Of a stretch of DNA of 49,690 bases, positions 14,500 to 22,805 are shown piece after piece. A program made the position numbers and the translations under genes. Each line of letters opens with the position of its first letter. The stretch's first letter is position 1. This stretch comes from SIG440 sp045645805 (lineage in GTDB: Bacteria > Bacillota > Clostridia > Monoglobales > Monoglobaceae): NCBI GenBank assembly GCA_045645805.1, contig JAZRJL010000003.1:1-49690 (forward strand), read 5' to 3'. Under the pieces are notes generated by a model. It saw only the letters and a program-made list of their open reading frames with translations. It was not told the origin of the DNA and ran no database searches.

Positions 14500-15702
14500 A
14501 TGGCAAAAGCTAAATACGAAAAAACCAAACCGCATGTTAACATCGGTACTATCGGTCACGTTGACCATGGTAAGACAACTCTTACCGCTGCAATTACAAA
14601 GGTGCTTTCACTTTCAGGTAAGGCTCAGTTCGAGGCTTATGATATGATCGATAAGGCTCCTGAAGAAAGAGAAAGAGGTATCACAATTTCTACCGCTCAC
14701 GTTGACCATGAGACAGACAACCGTCACTATGCTCACGTTGCCTGCCCCGGACATGCTGACTACGTTAAGAACATGATCACAGGTGCTGCTCAGATGGACG
14801 GTGCTATCCTCGTTGTTTCTTCTGCTGATGGTCCTATGCCTCAGACAAGAGAACACATCCTTCTTTCAAGACAGGTTGGCGTTCCTTATATCGTAGTGTT
14901 CATGAACAAGGTTGACCAGGTTGACGATCCCGAACTTCTCGAACTCGTTGAAATGGAAATCAGAGAACTCCTTACTGAGTATGAATTCCCGGGCGACGAT
15001 ACACCTATCGTTAAGGGTACAGGTCTTGGTGTTCTTGAATGTACTTCAACAGACCCCAACGCTCCTGAATATGCTTGTATCCATGAGCTTATGGCTGCAG
15101 TTGACAGCTATATTCCTTCGCCTGAAAGAGCTACAGACAAGCCTTTCTTTATGCCTGTTGAGGACGTATTCTCAATTACAGGTCGTGGTACAGTTGCTAC
15201 CGGTAGAGTTGAGAGAGGTGTTGCTCACGTTGGTGATGAAGTTGAAATCGTTGGTCTTTCAGACGAATCAAGAAAAGTTGTTATTACTGGTCTTGAAATG
15301 TTCAGAAAGCTCCTTGACGAAGCTGAAGCTGGTGACAACGTAGGTGCTCTCCTCCGTGGTGTTCAGAGAAACGAAATCGAAAGAGGACAGGTTCTCGCAA
15401 AGCCGGGTTCAATCAATCCTCACACAAAGTTCAAGGGCGAGGTTTACGTTCTTACTAAGGAAGAAGGCGGACGTCATACACCTTTCTTCACAAACTACAG
15501 ACCTCAGTTCTATTTCAGAACAACTGACGTTACAGGCGTAGTTAACCTTCCTGAAGGCACAGAAATGTGTATGCCTGGTGATAACGTAACTATGACTGTT
15601 GAGCTTACAACACAGATCGCTATCGAAGAAGGTCTTCGTTTCGCTATCCGTGAAGGTGGCCGTACAGTTGGTTCAGGCGTTGTTACTGAGATTGTTGAAT
15701 AA
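14500..15702 (+). CDS. tuf: Elongation factor Tu
   Basis: This 400-aa GTPase delivers aminoacyl-tRNA to the ribosome. The start follows AGGAGG. G1 GHVDHGKTT (18-26) is intact, as are ERERGITI, CPGHADY and NKVD. Length and ending (GSGVVTEIVE) are normal. It is last in the str cluster and closed by a strong terminator. Confidence 0.98.
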   Translation: MAKAKYEKTKPHVNIGTIGHVDHGKTTLTAAITKVLSLSGKAQFEAYDMIDKAPEERERGITISTAHVDHETDNRHYAHVACPGHADYVKNMITGAAQMDGAILVVSSADGPMPQTREHILLSRQVGVPYIVVFMNKVDQVDDPELLELVEMEIRELLTEYEFPGDDTPIVKGTGLGVLECTSTDPNAPEYACIHELMAAVDSYIPSPERATDKPFFMPVEDVFSITGRGTVATGRVERGVAHVGDEVEIVGLSDESRKVVITGLEMFRKLLDEAEAGDNVGALLRGVQRNEIERGQVLAKPGSINPHTKFKGEVYVLTKEEGGRHTPFFTNYRPQFYFRTTDVTGVVNLPEGTEMCMPGDNVTMTVELTTQIAIEEGLRFAIREGGRTVGSGVVTEIVE

Positions 15703-15731
15703 TAATAGGCAAAGCCAATCACGTTAATACA

Positions 15732-15763
15732 AAATATCCACCCCTTGGGGTGGATATTTTTTG
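15732..15763 (+). terminator. Terminator of the str/tuf operon
   Basis: A 13-bp perfect stem AAATATCCACCCC/GGGGTGGATATTT with a TT loop is followed by a T-run. It also meets the convergent minus-strand RHH gene, whose stop is at 15767. Confidence 0.85.
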
Positions 15764-15766
15764 TAT

Positions 15767-15910
15767 TTATAATTCTTTATTTATATGCTGTTTTAAAACA
15801 AGATTTATATATTGCGAAAGCGAACGGTCATCTTGTTCGGCAGCACATCTAATTTTTTCTAAAACATCGCTGTCAACAGTAATGCTTATTTTTTCTTTTA
15901 ATGGTTTCAT
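15767..15910 (-). CDS. Small ribbon-helix-helix protein
   Basis: A 47-aa protein too short for most ORF callers. It reads MKPLKEKISITVDSD, a beta-strand, then VLEKIRCAAEQDDRSLSQYI and NLVLKQHINKEL as two helices, the Arc/CopG pattern. A GAGGAG site lies 7 nt before its ATG. It lies 41 nt downstream of the XRE gene on the same strand, probably in one operon. Its role, DNA binding or antitoxin-like, is inference. Confidence 0.65.
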   Translation of the reverse strand: MKPLKEKISITVDSDVLEKIRCAAEQDDRSLSQYINLVLKQHINKEL

Positions 15911-15951
15911 AGTTTTTCTCCTCAATAAGTTTTATCAACAATAGCAGAATT

Positions 15952-16170
15952 TCACTTAAAAGGATAAGGGTCTTTGATATTTGTCATACCCAACAGGTAA
16001 TCAATACTTGTATTATGAAATTTTGCTAAATCTATCAATACTTGTGTAGGAATATCCCGTGTGCCAAGCTCATATCGTGAATATGCTACCTGAGAACAGT
16101 GCAAAGATTCAGCAAGCTGTTTTTGCAGTAGATCACGGTCTTCTCTTAATTCTCTAATTCGTTTATACAT
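15952..16170 (-). CDS. XRE-family transcriptional regulator
   Basis: A 72-aa Cro/CI-type protein. The ATG at 16170 (MYKRIRELREDRDLLQ) follows GAGGTG; upstream in-frame ATGs lie inside the operator region. The helix-turn-helix spans about residues 10-55 (KQLAESLHCSQVAYSRYELGTRDIP) and the tail TSIDYLLGMTN is typical. It is divergent from a small ORF across a repeated CCAAAATGG motif, which is probably its own operator. Confidence 0.88.
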   Translation of the reverse strand: MYKRIRELREDRDLLQKQLAESLHCSQVAYSRYELGTRDIPTQVLIDLAKFHNTSIDYLLGMTNIKDPYPFK

Positions 16171-16201
16171 TCGTTTCACCTCAGAATAAGTATATCCTAA
16201 A

Positions 16202-16243
16202 CCAAAATGGCATATTGGCATACAAACCAAAATGGTATATAAT
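16202..16243. promoter_or_regulatory. Divergent promoter with two CCAAAATGG operator-like sites
   Basis: The partly palindromic CCAAAATGG occurs at 16202-16210 and 16227-16235, each followed by CATAT or TATAT. The second lies between -35 TTGGCA (16215-16220) and -10 TATAAT (16238-16243) of the rightward gene, 17 bp apart. Binding there would block that promoter; the first copy lies on the XRE side. XRE binding is inferred. Confidence 0.55.
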
Positions 16244-16275
16244 ATATTAAAAATTAAAATATGCGAGGGAAAGAA

Positions 16276-16494
16276 ATGAAACTTTTTACAGAAATATATA
16301 TCGTTGCAGTTGCGACAGCATTACTTGGAAAGACTAAGAATGAAGAAATTGCAGAGTATTTAAATAATAAAAGTCCAGATATAATTAAAGCAGTAAAAGA
16401 AATACAACCCATAGTATTAGATTTTAGTCTTTCGGATGAAGAGTCAATGGAGAAAATAAATCAGGTTTTCATAAAGAATAATTTACTTAAATAG
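16276..16494 (+). CDS. Hypothetical 72-aa protein divergent from the XRE gene
   Basis: Family not recognised. The ATG at 16276 follows GAGGGA by 5 nt and is preferred to the ATG at 16261. The N-terminus is hydrophobic (MKLFTEIYIVAVATALLG) and could be a short membrane or amphipathic helix; the rest is acidic and helical. The shared promoter region suggests regulation by the XRE protein. A small toxin-like or signalling role is possible but unsupported. Confidence 0.5.
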   Translation: MKLFTEIYIVAVATALLGKTKNEEIAEYLNNKSPDIIKAVKEIQPIVLDFSLSDEESMEKINQVFIKNNLLK

Positions 16495-16516
16495 AAATAG
16501 TGGATAAAATCAATGT

Positions 16517-16556
16517 AAAGCGCCCAAAACACAATATATTGTGTTTTGGGTGCTTT
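16517..16556. terminator. Perfect-core palindrome, terminator-like, containing a consensus NrdR box
   Basis: A 40-bp near-perfect inverted repeat (AAAGCGCCCAAAACACAATA and its complement) could terminate the small ORF upstream, although only CTTT follows. Its centre, ACACAATATATTGTGT at 16529-16544, fits the NrdR box consensus. It lies about 220 bp upstream of the promoter-proximal NrdR-like boxes. Confidence 0.55.
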
Positions 16557-16723
16557 ATAAACAACATTATGTGGAAAATAATGCACAAGTGGCATAATTA
16601 AATTCGGGCAAAATGCACAAAAATATTTTTACATTTTTTTACTTTTAAATGTGTGTCTCTACTGCCCCAAGGGTTACAAGGATATGGAAAAATATGTAAA
16701 TAAATAAATGTCCGTTTTTTATG
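16557..16723 (+). other. AT-rich intergenic DNA upstream of the nrd promoter
   Basis: No ORF with a ribosome site, no strong hairpin and no recognised RNA motif were seen between the palindrome and the nrd promoter. Confidence 0.4.
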
Positions 16724-16752
16724 TTGACAAAATATAGCGGCTACTATATAAT
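16724..16752 (+). promoter_or_regulatory. Promoter of the nrdG-nrdD-trxB operon
   Basis: Perfect consensus TTGACA (16724-16729), 17-bp spacer and TATAAT (16747-16752). A leader of about 100 nt precedes nrdG. The -10 overlaps the first NrdR-like box. Confidence 0.85.
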
Positions 16753-16799
16753 AGCATATATAGTGCAACACTATCCGATGTCAACCCAATATATTGTGT
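16751..16799. promoter_or_regulatory. Pair of NrdR boxes
   Basis: Box 1, ATAGCATATATAGTGC (16751-16766), matches about 12 of 16 consensus positions (ACACWATATATWGTGT). Box 2, ACCCAATATATTGTGT (16784-16799), matches 15 of 16. Their starts are 33 bp apart, about three helical turns, as usual for NrdR operators. Binding would cover the -10 and the start of the transcript. nrdR is encoded at 34503-34958. Confidence 0.75.
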
Positions 16800-16861
16800 T
16801 TTGATTAAAGGATAGACACAAGTGCCTGAAAGCCTTTTGCGGTGCGGATTGGAGGGATAAA

Positions 16862-17551
16862 ATGAAGATTTGCGGACTTATGAAAACCACTTTGCTGGAT
16901 TTTCCGGGCAAGGTTGCGTGTACGGTTTTTCTTGGTGGCTGCAATCTAAGATGTACATTTTGTCACAATTCTGATTTGGCATTTTATGGTGAGGGGGACT
17001 TGCTTTCGGAGACAGGTTTTTTTGAGTTTTTAAGCAAACGAAAGGGCTTGCTTGACGGTGTTTGTGTTACCGGAGGCGAGCCTTTAATGACCGACGAGGT
17101 GTTTGATTTTATTAGAAAAATCAAGGAGTTGGGGTTGCTTGTTAAGCTTGATACAAACGGTTGCTTTCCCGAAAGATTGAAAACAGCACTTGAAAGTGGA
17201 AATGTTGATTATGTTGCAATGGATATAAAAAATTCCCTTGCTGAATATCCAAAAACTGTTGGCATAGACGGTTTTGATGTATCGGTGATTGAAAAATCCA
17301 TTGATATAATTAAAACATCTGGTATTGACCACGAGTTCAGGACAACGGTTGCAAAGGGACTTCACACAGAGGAATCGGTTAAGGAGCTTGCAAAGCTTAT
17401 AAAAGACGAGAAGAAATACTTTTTGCAAGGTTTTAAGGAAAATGAAAAGGTTCCCGATAGGGAGCTTAGAGAGTTTTCAAATGAGGAAATGAATAAATTA
17501 CTCAAGGCGGCACAGGCTTATGTTCCTGATGCGGTATTGAGAGGAATATAA
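16862..17551 (+). CDS. nrdG: Anaerobic ribonucleotide reductase activating protein (radical SAM)
   Basis: A 229-aa radical SAM enzyme that installs the glycyl radical on NrdD. The cluster motif CNLRCTFC (C27, C31, C34) binds 4Fe-4S, and GGEPLM is the SAM-binding GGE motif. The start follows GGAGGG. It precedes nrdD by 33 nt. Order nrdG-nrdD, the reverse of E. coli, is common in Clostridia. Confidence 0.93.
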   Translation: MKICGLMKTTLLDFPGKVACTVFLGGCNLRCTFCHNSDLAFYGEGDLLSETGFFEFLSKRKGLLDGVCVTGGEPLMTDEVFDFIRKIKELGLLVKLDTNGCFPERLKTALESGNVDYVAMDIKNSLAEYPKTVGIDGFDVSVIEKSIDIIKTSGIDHEFRTTVAKGLHTEESVKELAKLIKDEKKYFLQGFKENEKVPDRELREFSNEEMNKLLKAAQAYVPDAVLRGI

Positions 17552-17584
17552 TTCAGAAATTTAAAGAAAGCGGAGGAACAGAAA

Positions 17585-19966
17585 ATGTATAAGGTTTTAA
17601 AAAGAGACAACAAACTGGTTGATTTTGAATTAGCCAAAATTGGAGATGCCATTTCTCAGGCATTTGAAGCACAAAACAGACAGTATAACCGTGACATAAT
17701 TGACCTTTTAGCACTTAAGGTTACAGCTCATTTTGAGCCTAAAATTGAGGATAATGCAATTGCGGTAGAAGCAATTCAGGACAGCGTTGAAGAAGTGCTT
17801 GTTCAGGCAGGCTATGCAGATGTTGCAAAGGCGTATATCCTTTATCGTAAGCTGCATGAAAAAATGCGTAATATGGAGTCTACAATCCTTAACTACAAAG
17901 AGGTTGTTGACAATTATGTAAAGATTAACGACTGGCGTGTAAAAGAAAATTCGACAGTTACATATTCGGTAGGAGGTCTTATCCTTTCAAACTCTGGTGC
18001 GATTACTGCAAACTATTGGCTCAGCGAAATATATGATGAGGAAATTGCTAACGCACACAGAAGCGCAGATATCCACATTCATGACCTTTCTATGCTTACG
18101 GGTTATTGTGCAGGCTGGTCGCTTAAACAGCTTATTCAGGAAGGCCTTGGTGGTGTTGAGGGCAAGATTACATCTGCTCCCGCAAGCCATCTTGCAACAC
18201 TTTGCAACCAGATGGTAAACTTCCTTGGAATTATGCAGAACGAATGGGCAGGTGCTCAGGCATTCAGCTCGTTTGACACATATCTTGCACCTTTTGTTAA
18301 GGTTGACAACCTTAGCTATGACCAGGTTAAGAAGTGCATTGAGTCCTTTATTTACGGTGTAAATACCCCGTCACGTTGGGGAACTCAGGCACCTTTCTCG
18401 AATATTACACTTGACTGGACTGTTCCGGCTGACCTTGCAGAGCTCCCTGCAATTGTTGGCGGCAAGGAAATGGACTTCAAGTACAAAGATTGTAAGAAAG
18501 AAATGGATATGGTCAATAAAGCGTTCATCGAGGTTATGATTGAAGGTGACGCAAACGGCAGAGGCTTCCAGTATCCTATTCCGACATACTCAATTACAAA
18601 GGATTTTGACTGGTCAGAAACAGAGAACAACAAGCTTTTGTTTGAAATGACTTCAAAATATGGAACACCATACTTCTCAAACTATATCAATAGTGATATG
18701 GAACCAAGCGACATCCGCAGTATGTGCTGCCGTCTCAGACTTGACCTTCGTGAATTGAGAAAGAAGACAGGTGGCTTCTTTGGCAGCGGTGAAAGTACCG
18801 GTTCAGTTGGTGTTGTAACAATAAATATGCCCAGAATTGCATACCTTGCAACTGATGAAGAAGACTTCTTCAGACGCCTTAATAAGCTTATGGACATTTC
18901 GGCTCGTTCACTCAGCGTAAAGAGAACAATTATTACAAGACTTCTTGACGAGGGCCTTTACCCTTATACAAAGAGATATCTTGGCTCGTTTGAAAACCAC
19001 TTCTCAACTATTGGTCTTATTGGTATGAACGAGGTTGGCCTTAATGCAAGCTGGCTCAAGAAGGATATGACACATAAGGAAACACAGGAATTTTCAAAGA
19101 AGGTCCTCAACCATATGCGTGAAAGACTTTCTGACTATCAGGAAAAGTATGGTGACCTTTACAATCTTGAAGCAACTCCGGCAGAATCAACAACCTACCG
19201 TTTTGCAAAGCACGATGTAAAGAAGTACCCTAACATCATTACTGCTGCAGAAGAAGGCGGTACACCATACTACACCAACAGCTCACATCTTCCTGTTGGA
19301 TATACAGCTGATATTTTTGATGCCCTTGATGTTCAGGATGAACTTCAGACACTTTACACATCAGGTACAGTATTCCACGCATTCCTTGGTGAGAAGATGC
19401 CTGATTGGAAGTCAGCGGCAAACCTGGTTCGCAAGATTGCTGAAAACTATCAGCTTCCGTACTATACACTTTCACCGATTTATTCGGTATGTAAAAATCA
19501 CGGCTATCTTACAGGTGAGCAGGATATCTGTCCCACCTGTGGTGAGAGAACCGAGGTTTACAGCCGCATTACAGGTTATTATCGTCCTGTTCGCAACTGG
19601 AACGATGGCAAGGCTCAGGAATATAAAGAACGTAAGCTTTATGATATAAAAAATTCTGTTCTTAAGAAAAAGGCAGAGGGTGCTTGTGATGATGCAGCTG
19701 TTTGTGAGGAAGTTGCAACTCACGCAGACGGAACAGAAAATGTAATGCTGTTTACAACCAAAACCTGCCCCAACTGCAAAGCGGCTGCTTCTGTACTTGA
19801 AAAGTGTAATGTTGGTTATACTAAAGTTGATGCAGAAGAAAATGCAGATATGACCCGCAGCTTTGATGTTCGTCAGGCACCTACTCTGGTTGTTGAAAAA
19901 GACGGAAAGGTTCAGACCTTTGCCGGAGTATCAGAAATCAGAAAGTATACCGACAGCATTAAGTAA
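17585..19966 (+). CDS. nrdD: Class III ribonucleoside-triphosphate reductase with C-terminal redoxin domain
   Basis: It makes dNTPs from NTPs without oxygen. The 793-aa protein has an N-terminal ATP-cone (about 1-95), the catalytic barrel with the MCCRLRLD cysteines, a zinc-site region with CPTC, and the glycyl radical loop RITGYYRPV, the radical glycine being about G664. Beyond the usual end, at about 718-793, is a fused glutaredoxin/NrdH-like domain with CPNC (C728, C731) and APTLVV cis-Pro. This suggests thiol-based reduction of the active site rather than formate. trxB follows after 27 nt. The thioredoxin-dependent NrdD subclass is known; the reductant here is inferred. Confidence 0.94.
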   Translation: MYKVLKRDNKLVDFELAKIGDAISQAFEAQNRQYNRDIIDLLALKVTAHFEPKIEDNAIAVEAIQDSVEEVLVQAGYADVAKAYILYRKLHEKMRNMESTILNYKEVVDNYVKINDWRVKENSTVTYSVGGLILSNSGAITANYWLSEIYDEEIANAHRSADIHIHDLSMLTGYCAGWSLKQLIQEGLGGVEGKITSAPASHLATLCNQMVNFLGIMQNEWAGAQAFSSFDTYLAPFVKVDNLSYDQVKKCIESFIYGVNTPSRWGTQAPFSNITLDWTVPADLAELPAIVGGKEMDFKYKDCKKEMDMVNKAFIEVMIEGDANGRGFQYPIPTYSITKDFDWSETENNKLLFEMTSKYGTPYFSNYINSDMEPSDIRSMCCRLRLDLRELRKKTGGFFGSGESTGSVGVVTINMPRIAYLATDEEDFFRRLNKLMDISARSLSVKRTIITRLLDEGLYPYTKRYLGSFENHFSTIGLIGMNEVGLNASWLKKDMTHKETQEFSKKVLNHMRERLSDYQEKYGDLYNLEATPAESTTYRFAKHDVKKYPNIITAAEEGGTPYYTNSSHLPVGYTADIFDALDVQDELQTLYTSGTVFHAFLGEKMPDWKSAANLVRKIAENYQLPYYTLSPIYSVCKNHGYLTGEQDICPTCGERTEVYSRITGYYRPVRNWNDGKAQEYKERKLYDIKNSVLKKKAEGACDDAAVCEEVATHADGTENVMLFTTKTCPNCKAAASVLEKCNVGYTKVDAEENADMTRSFDVRQAPTLVVEKDGKVQTFAGVSEIRKYTDSIK

Positions 19967-19993
19967 ATGCGGAATTGAAGGGAAGAATTAAAT

Positions 19994-20899
19994 ATGTATG
20001 ACATTATTATAATCGGCGGTGGTCCGGCAGGACTTACTGCCGCCCTTTATGCCCTGCGTGCCGAAAAATCGGTACTTGTTCTTGAAAAATCCGGTCTTGG
20101 AGGACAGATTGCCCTTTCAGGCAAGGTGGAGAATTTCCCGGGACTTCCGTCTGTAAGCGGAGCTGATTTTTCTGAAGCTTTGGCAGGACAGGTAGAGGCA
20201 TTGGGCGGAGAAATTGAATACGACACAGCCGTTGAAATTAAAGACGGTGAAATAAAAACCGTTGTTTGTGAATACGGTGAATATCAGTCAAAGGCTGTTA
20301 TTGTGGCAACAGGTGTTAAAAACCGTATGCTTGGCGCAGAGGGTGAGGAAGCCTTGGTTGGCAGAGGTGTGTCTTTTTGTGCTGTTTGTGATGGTGCTTT
20401 TTACCGAGGCAAAACCGTTGCGGTGATTGGTGGCGGAAATACAGCGGTGGAGGATGCAGAATATCTTGCCAACATTGCCGAAAAGGTGTATCTTATACAC
20501 AGACGCGATGAGTTTCGTGCTGAAGAACGGCTTGTACGCCAACTTGCAAAATACCCGAATATTGAATGTGTTTTAAGTACAACTGTTGAAAAATTTTGTG
20601 GTGATGATTTTCTTACTGGTTTGGATCTTGTTTCCACAAAGGATGGTTCAAAAACACATATTGACTTAAACGGTGCATTTGTTGCCGTGGGTCAGATTCC
20701 ACAGAATGATTATTTCAAGGATATAATTTTGCTGAATGATATCGGATATGTTGATGCAGGTGAAAACTGTCTTACAAACAAAGCAGGAATTTTTGTTGCA
20801 GGTGATTGCCGAGAAAAGGCAATCAGACAGCTTACGACAGCTGTGGGTGATGGAAGCGTTGCAGCACTTGCGGCATGCAGTTATATTGATGCAAAATAA
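19994..20899 (+). CDS. trxB: Thioredoxin reductase (FAD, NADPH)
   Basis: A 301-aa flavoprotein. The FAD motif is GGGPAGLTAALYA, the redox pair CAVC is C129/C132, the NADPH site is GGGNTAVEDAEYLA with HRRDEFR, and the FAD-closing motif is GIFVAGDCREKAIRQ. Placed last in the nrd operon, it is the likely electron donor for the redoxin domain of NrdD. It may also serve the separate thioredoxin at 3.5 kb. Confidence 0.95.
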   Translation: MYDIIIIGGGPAGLTAALYALRAEKSVLVLEKSGLGGQIALSGKVENFPGLPSVSGADFSEALAGQVEALGGEIEYDTAVEIKDGEIKTVVCEYGEYQSKAVIVATGVKNRMLGAEGEEALVGRGVSFCAVCDGAFYRGKTVAVIGGGNTAVEDAEYLANIAEKVYLIHRRDEFRAEERLVRQLAKYPNIECVLSTTVEKFCGDDFLTGLDLVSTKDGSKTHIDLNGAFVAVGQIPQNDYFKDIILLNDIGYVDAGENCLTNKAGIFVAGDCREKAIRQLTTAVGDGSVAALAACSYIDAK

Positions 20900-20908
20900 A
20901 CCAATATC

Positions 20909-20944
20909 AAAACGGTCATCCTTTTGGGGATGACCGTTTTAATA
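20909..20944. terminator. Bidirectional terminator between trxB and spoVT
   Basis: The stem AAAACGGTCATCC/GGATGACCGTTTT (20909-20921/20928-20940) has T-rich sequence on both strands. Confidence 0.85.
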
Positions 20945-21484
20945 TTACTCCATTGTTTTACCCAAGAAACCTGCGGCAACTTCAGCCAGCTTTGATTCTA
21001 CATCACCAAAATCGCGGTTTGAGTCGGGTGATATAATCATTACAGTACCAATACTGTCACCGTCGTAGACAATTGGTGCGATTGCACCTGCCTTGTAGTT
21101 GTCGTTGCCGTCAACAACTGCAATATCCTCGCCGTTTTTTGTGGCAAGAAATACAGTTTTGTTATGCATAATCTTTTCTGCTTCAGATGACAGCTTTTTG
21201 TCGGCAAGCTCACGCTTGGGTGCACCGGATACGGCTATTATGGTGTCCTTATCAGAGATACAGCAGGCAAGACCGGTAGTCTTTGCCAGAGATTCGGCGT
21301 ATTGGTGTGCAAACTCCGAAAGTTCTCCTATGGGTGAGTATTTTTTAAAGATTACCGTCCCGTCACTTTCGGTATAAATTTCAAGTGGGTCGCCCTCACG
21401 AATCCGCATTGTGCGGCGGATTTCCTTGGGGATTACAATACGCCCAAGGTCATCTATTCTTCTTACAATTCCTGTTGCTTTCAT
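20945..21484 (-). CDS. spoVT: Stage V sporulation protein T
   Basis: A 179-aa forespore transcription regulator. It has an N-terminal AbrB swapped-hairpin domain (MKATGIVRRIDDLGRIVIPKEIRRTMRIREGDPLEI, shown by its key residues RRID, GRIVIPKEIR and REGD) and a C-terminal GAF domain. Length is typical. It is monocistronic; AAAGGAG precedes the start. Its presence supports a spore-former. Confidence 0.93.
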   Translation of the reverse strand: MKATGIVRRIDDLGRIVIPKEIRRTMRIREGDPLEIYTESDGTVIFKKYSPIGELSEFAHQYAESLAKTTGLACCISDKDTIIAVSGAPKRELADKKLSSEAEKIMHNKTVFLATKNGEDIAVVDGNDNYKAGAIAPIVYDGDSIGTVMIISPDSNRDFGDVESKLAEVAAGFLGKTME

Positions 21485-21507
21485 TATATAAATACTCCTT
21501 TATTTTC

Positions 21508-21530
21508 GGTTCGTCGGAAATTGCCGAACC
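21508..21530 (-). other. Leader hairpin of spoVT
   Basis: GGTTCG (21508-21513) pairs with CGAACC (21525-21530) shortly upstream of the ribosome site, within the probable 5' leader. Function is unknown. Confidence 0.35.
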
Positions 21531-21660
21531 CTACGTTTTAATTTTACAAACATATTATTTGTAACAAGGAGAAATTTATCCAAAGAAAATAAAGGAAAAT
21601 TAAAGCTATAATATTATTTTTTATATAAGAGAAAAATGATGTTATAAGGAATTTCACTTA

Positions 21661-21689
21661 TTGACATTGTTTTAAGATAATGATATTAT
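21661..21689 (+). promoter_or_regulatory. Promoter of the asparaginase gene
   Basis: TTGACA (21661-21666), 17 bp, TATTAT (21684-21689) with a TGA extension, about 40 nt before the start codon. Confidence 0.7.
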
Positions 21690-21728
21690 AAAAATTACAA
21701 ATTTGAATTGTATGAGAAAGGAATACTA

Positions 21729-22790
21729 ATGGAAAAGAAGATTTCGGTAATTTTTACCGGCGGAACAATCTGCACCACGATAAAGAACGGTGTTATGGAT
21801 ACCGGTGATAAAGCACCTATGGCATTGATTGAATTTTTTAAAGAATTCAATCCGCAATTGAGTGAATCAGTGCATATAGATATCGAAAAGAATTTTGGTA
21901 TTCTTAGCGAGAATATGACAGCAGATAAATGGAATGAAATTGCAGGATATTTTGCCGAAAATATAGAAAAATTTCATGAGTGCGACGGAATAATTGTGGC
22001 ACACGGAACCGACGCTTTGGCATATACAACTTCGTTGTTTTCGGTTCTTTTAAAGGGATTTAAAATCCCTGTGGTTTTTGTTTCGAGTAATCGACCTATA
22101 ATGCTCGAGGACGGAAATTTGAATCCTGATGCCAACGGAATTGAAAATTTTACCGCTGCTGTTGAATGTATTTGCCATGGAATTGGACGGGGCATTTATG
22201 CAACATATAAAAATCCTGAAGATGATCGTATGTATCTTCATAATGGCGGTCATCTGATTCAATGTGCAATTTATGACGATAATTTTTACAGCAGGGATGC
22301 AATTGATATAACTGAGGATAAATCCGTGGAGAATCTGTGCCTTTATAAGGTCTGCGATAATGAAAAGCTTATTATAATGAAGATTAAAGAAAAAAAGCTT
22401 GAGAATTGCATCCTAAAGATAAATCCATATGTGGGTCTTAATTATGATATATTTAACCTTGCAGGGGTACGGGCGGTGCTTCACGGGACCTATCATTCAG
22501 GGACAGCTTGTACCGAAGCAACAGGGCAGAATGGAGATAAAACTTCAATACTGTACTTTTTTGAAAAATGTGCTGAGCAAAATATTCCATTTTTTTATTC
22601 GCCGTCATTGGTTGAGGCAGGAAATGCGGTATATGCCGGAGTGCCATGCATTGAACATCATATTGCAAACAATCAAAAGATAAAAATTCTGTATGGTGAA
22701 ACCGACGAGCTTGTATATGCAAAGTTAATTATTGCATTTTCGTTTGGACTGACGGAGGAACAGCTCAAACAGCTTTTAAATTATATATAA
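21729..22790 (+). CDS. Type I L-asparaginase family protein
   Basis: It hydrolyses L-asparagine to aspartate and ammonia, and is probably cytoplasmic since no signal peptide is seen. The 353-aa product has both family signatures: TGGT (10-13) and HGTDALAYT (92-100), with T94/D95 as the second catalytic pair. VLHGTYHSGTA is a further conserved region. The ATG at 21729 follows AAAGGA by 7 nt; an upstream TTG is disfavoured. It is followed 15 nt later by an esterase-like gene. Asparaginase versus glutaminase specificity is not decided by sequence. Confidence 0.87.
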   Translation: MEKKISVIFTGGTICTTIKNGVMDTGDKAPMALIEFFKEFNPQLSESVHIDIEKNFGILSENMTADKWNEIAGYFAENIEKFHECDGIIVAHGTDALAYTTSLFSVLLKGFKIPVVFVSSNRPIMLEDGNLNPDANGIENFTAAVECICHGIGRGIYATYKNPEDDRMYLHNGGHLIQCAIYDDNFYSRDAIDITEDKSVENLCLYKVCDNEKLIIMKIKEKKLENCILKINPYVGLNYDIFNLAGVRAVLHGTYHSGTACTEATGQNGDKTSILYFFEKCAEQNIPFFYSPSLVEAGNAVYAGVPCIEHHIANNQKIKILYGETDELVYAKLIIAFSFGLTEEQLKQLLNYI

Positions 22791-22805
22791 AAAGGATGTT
22801 GTATT

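Noticed and set aside
16759..16861. Riboswitch in the nrdG leader
   Set aside because: CTATCC/GGATAG can pair, but no conserved riboswitch core (for example cobalamin) was recognised; the NrdR boxes explain regulation better.
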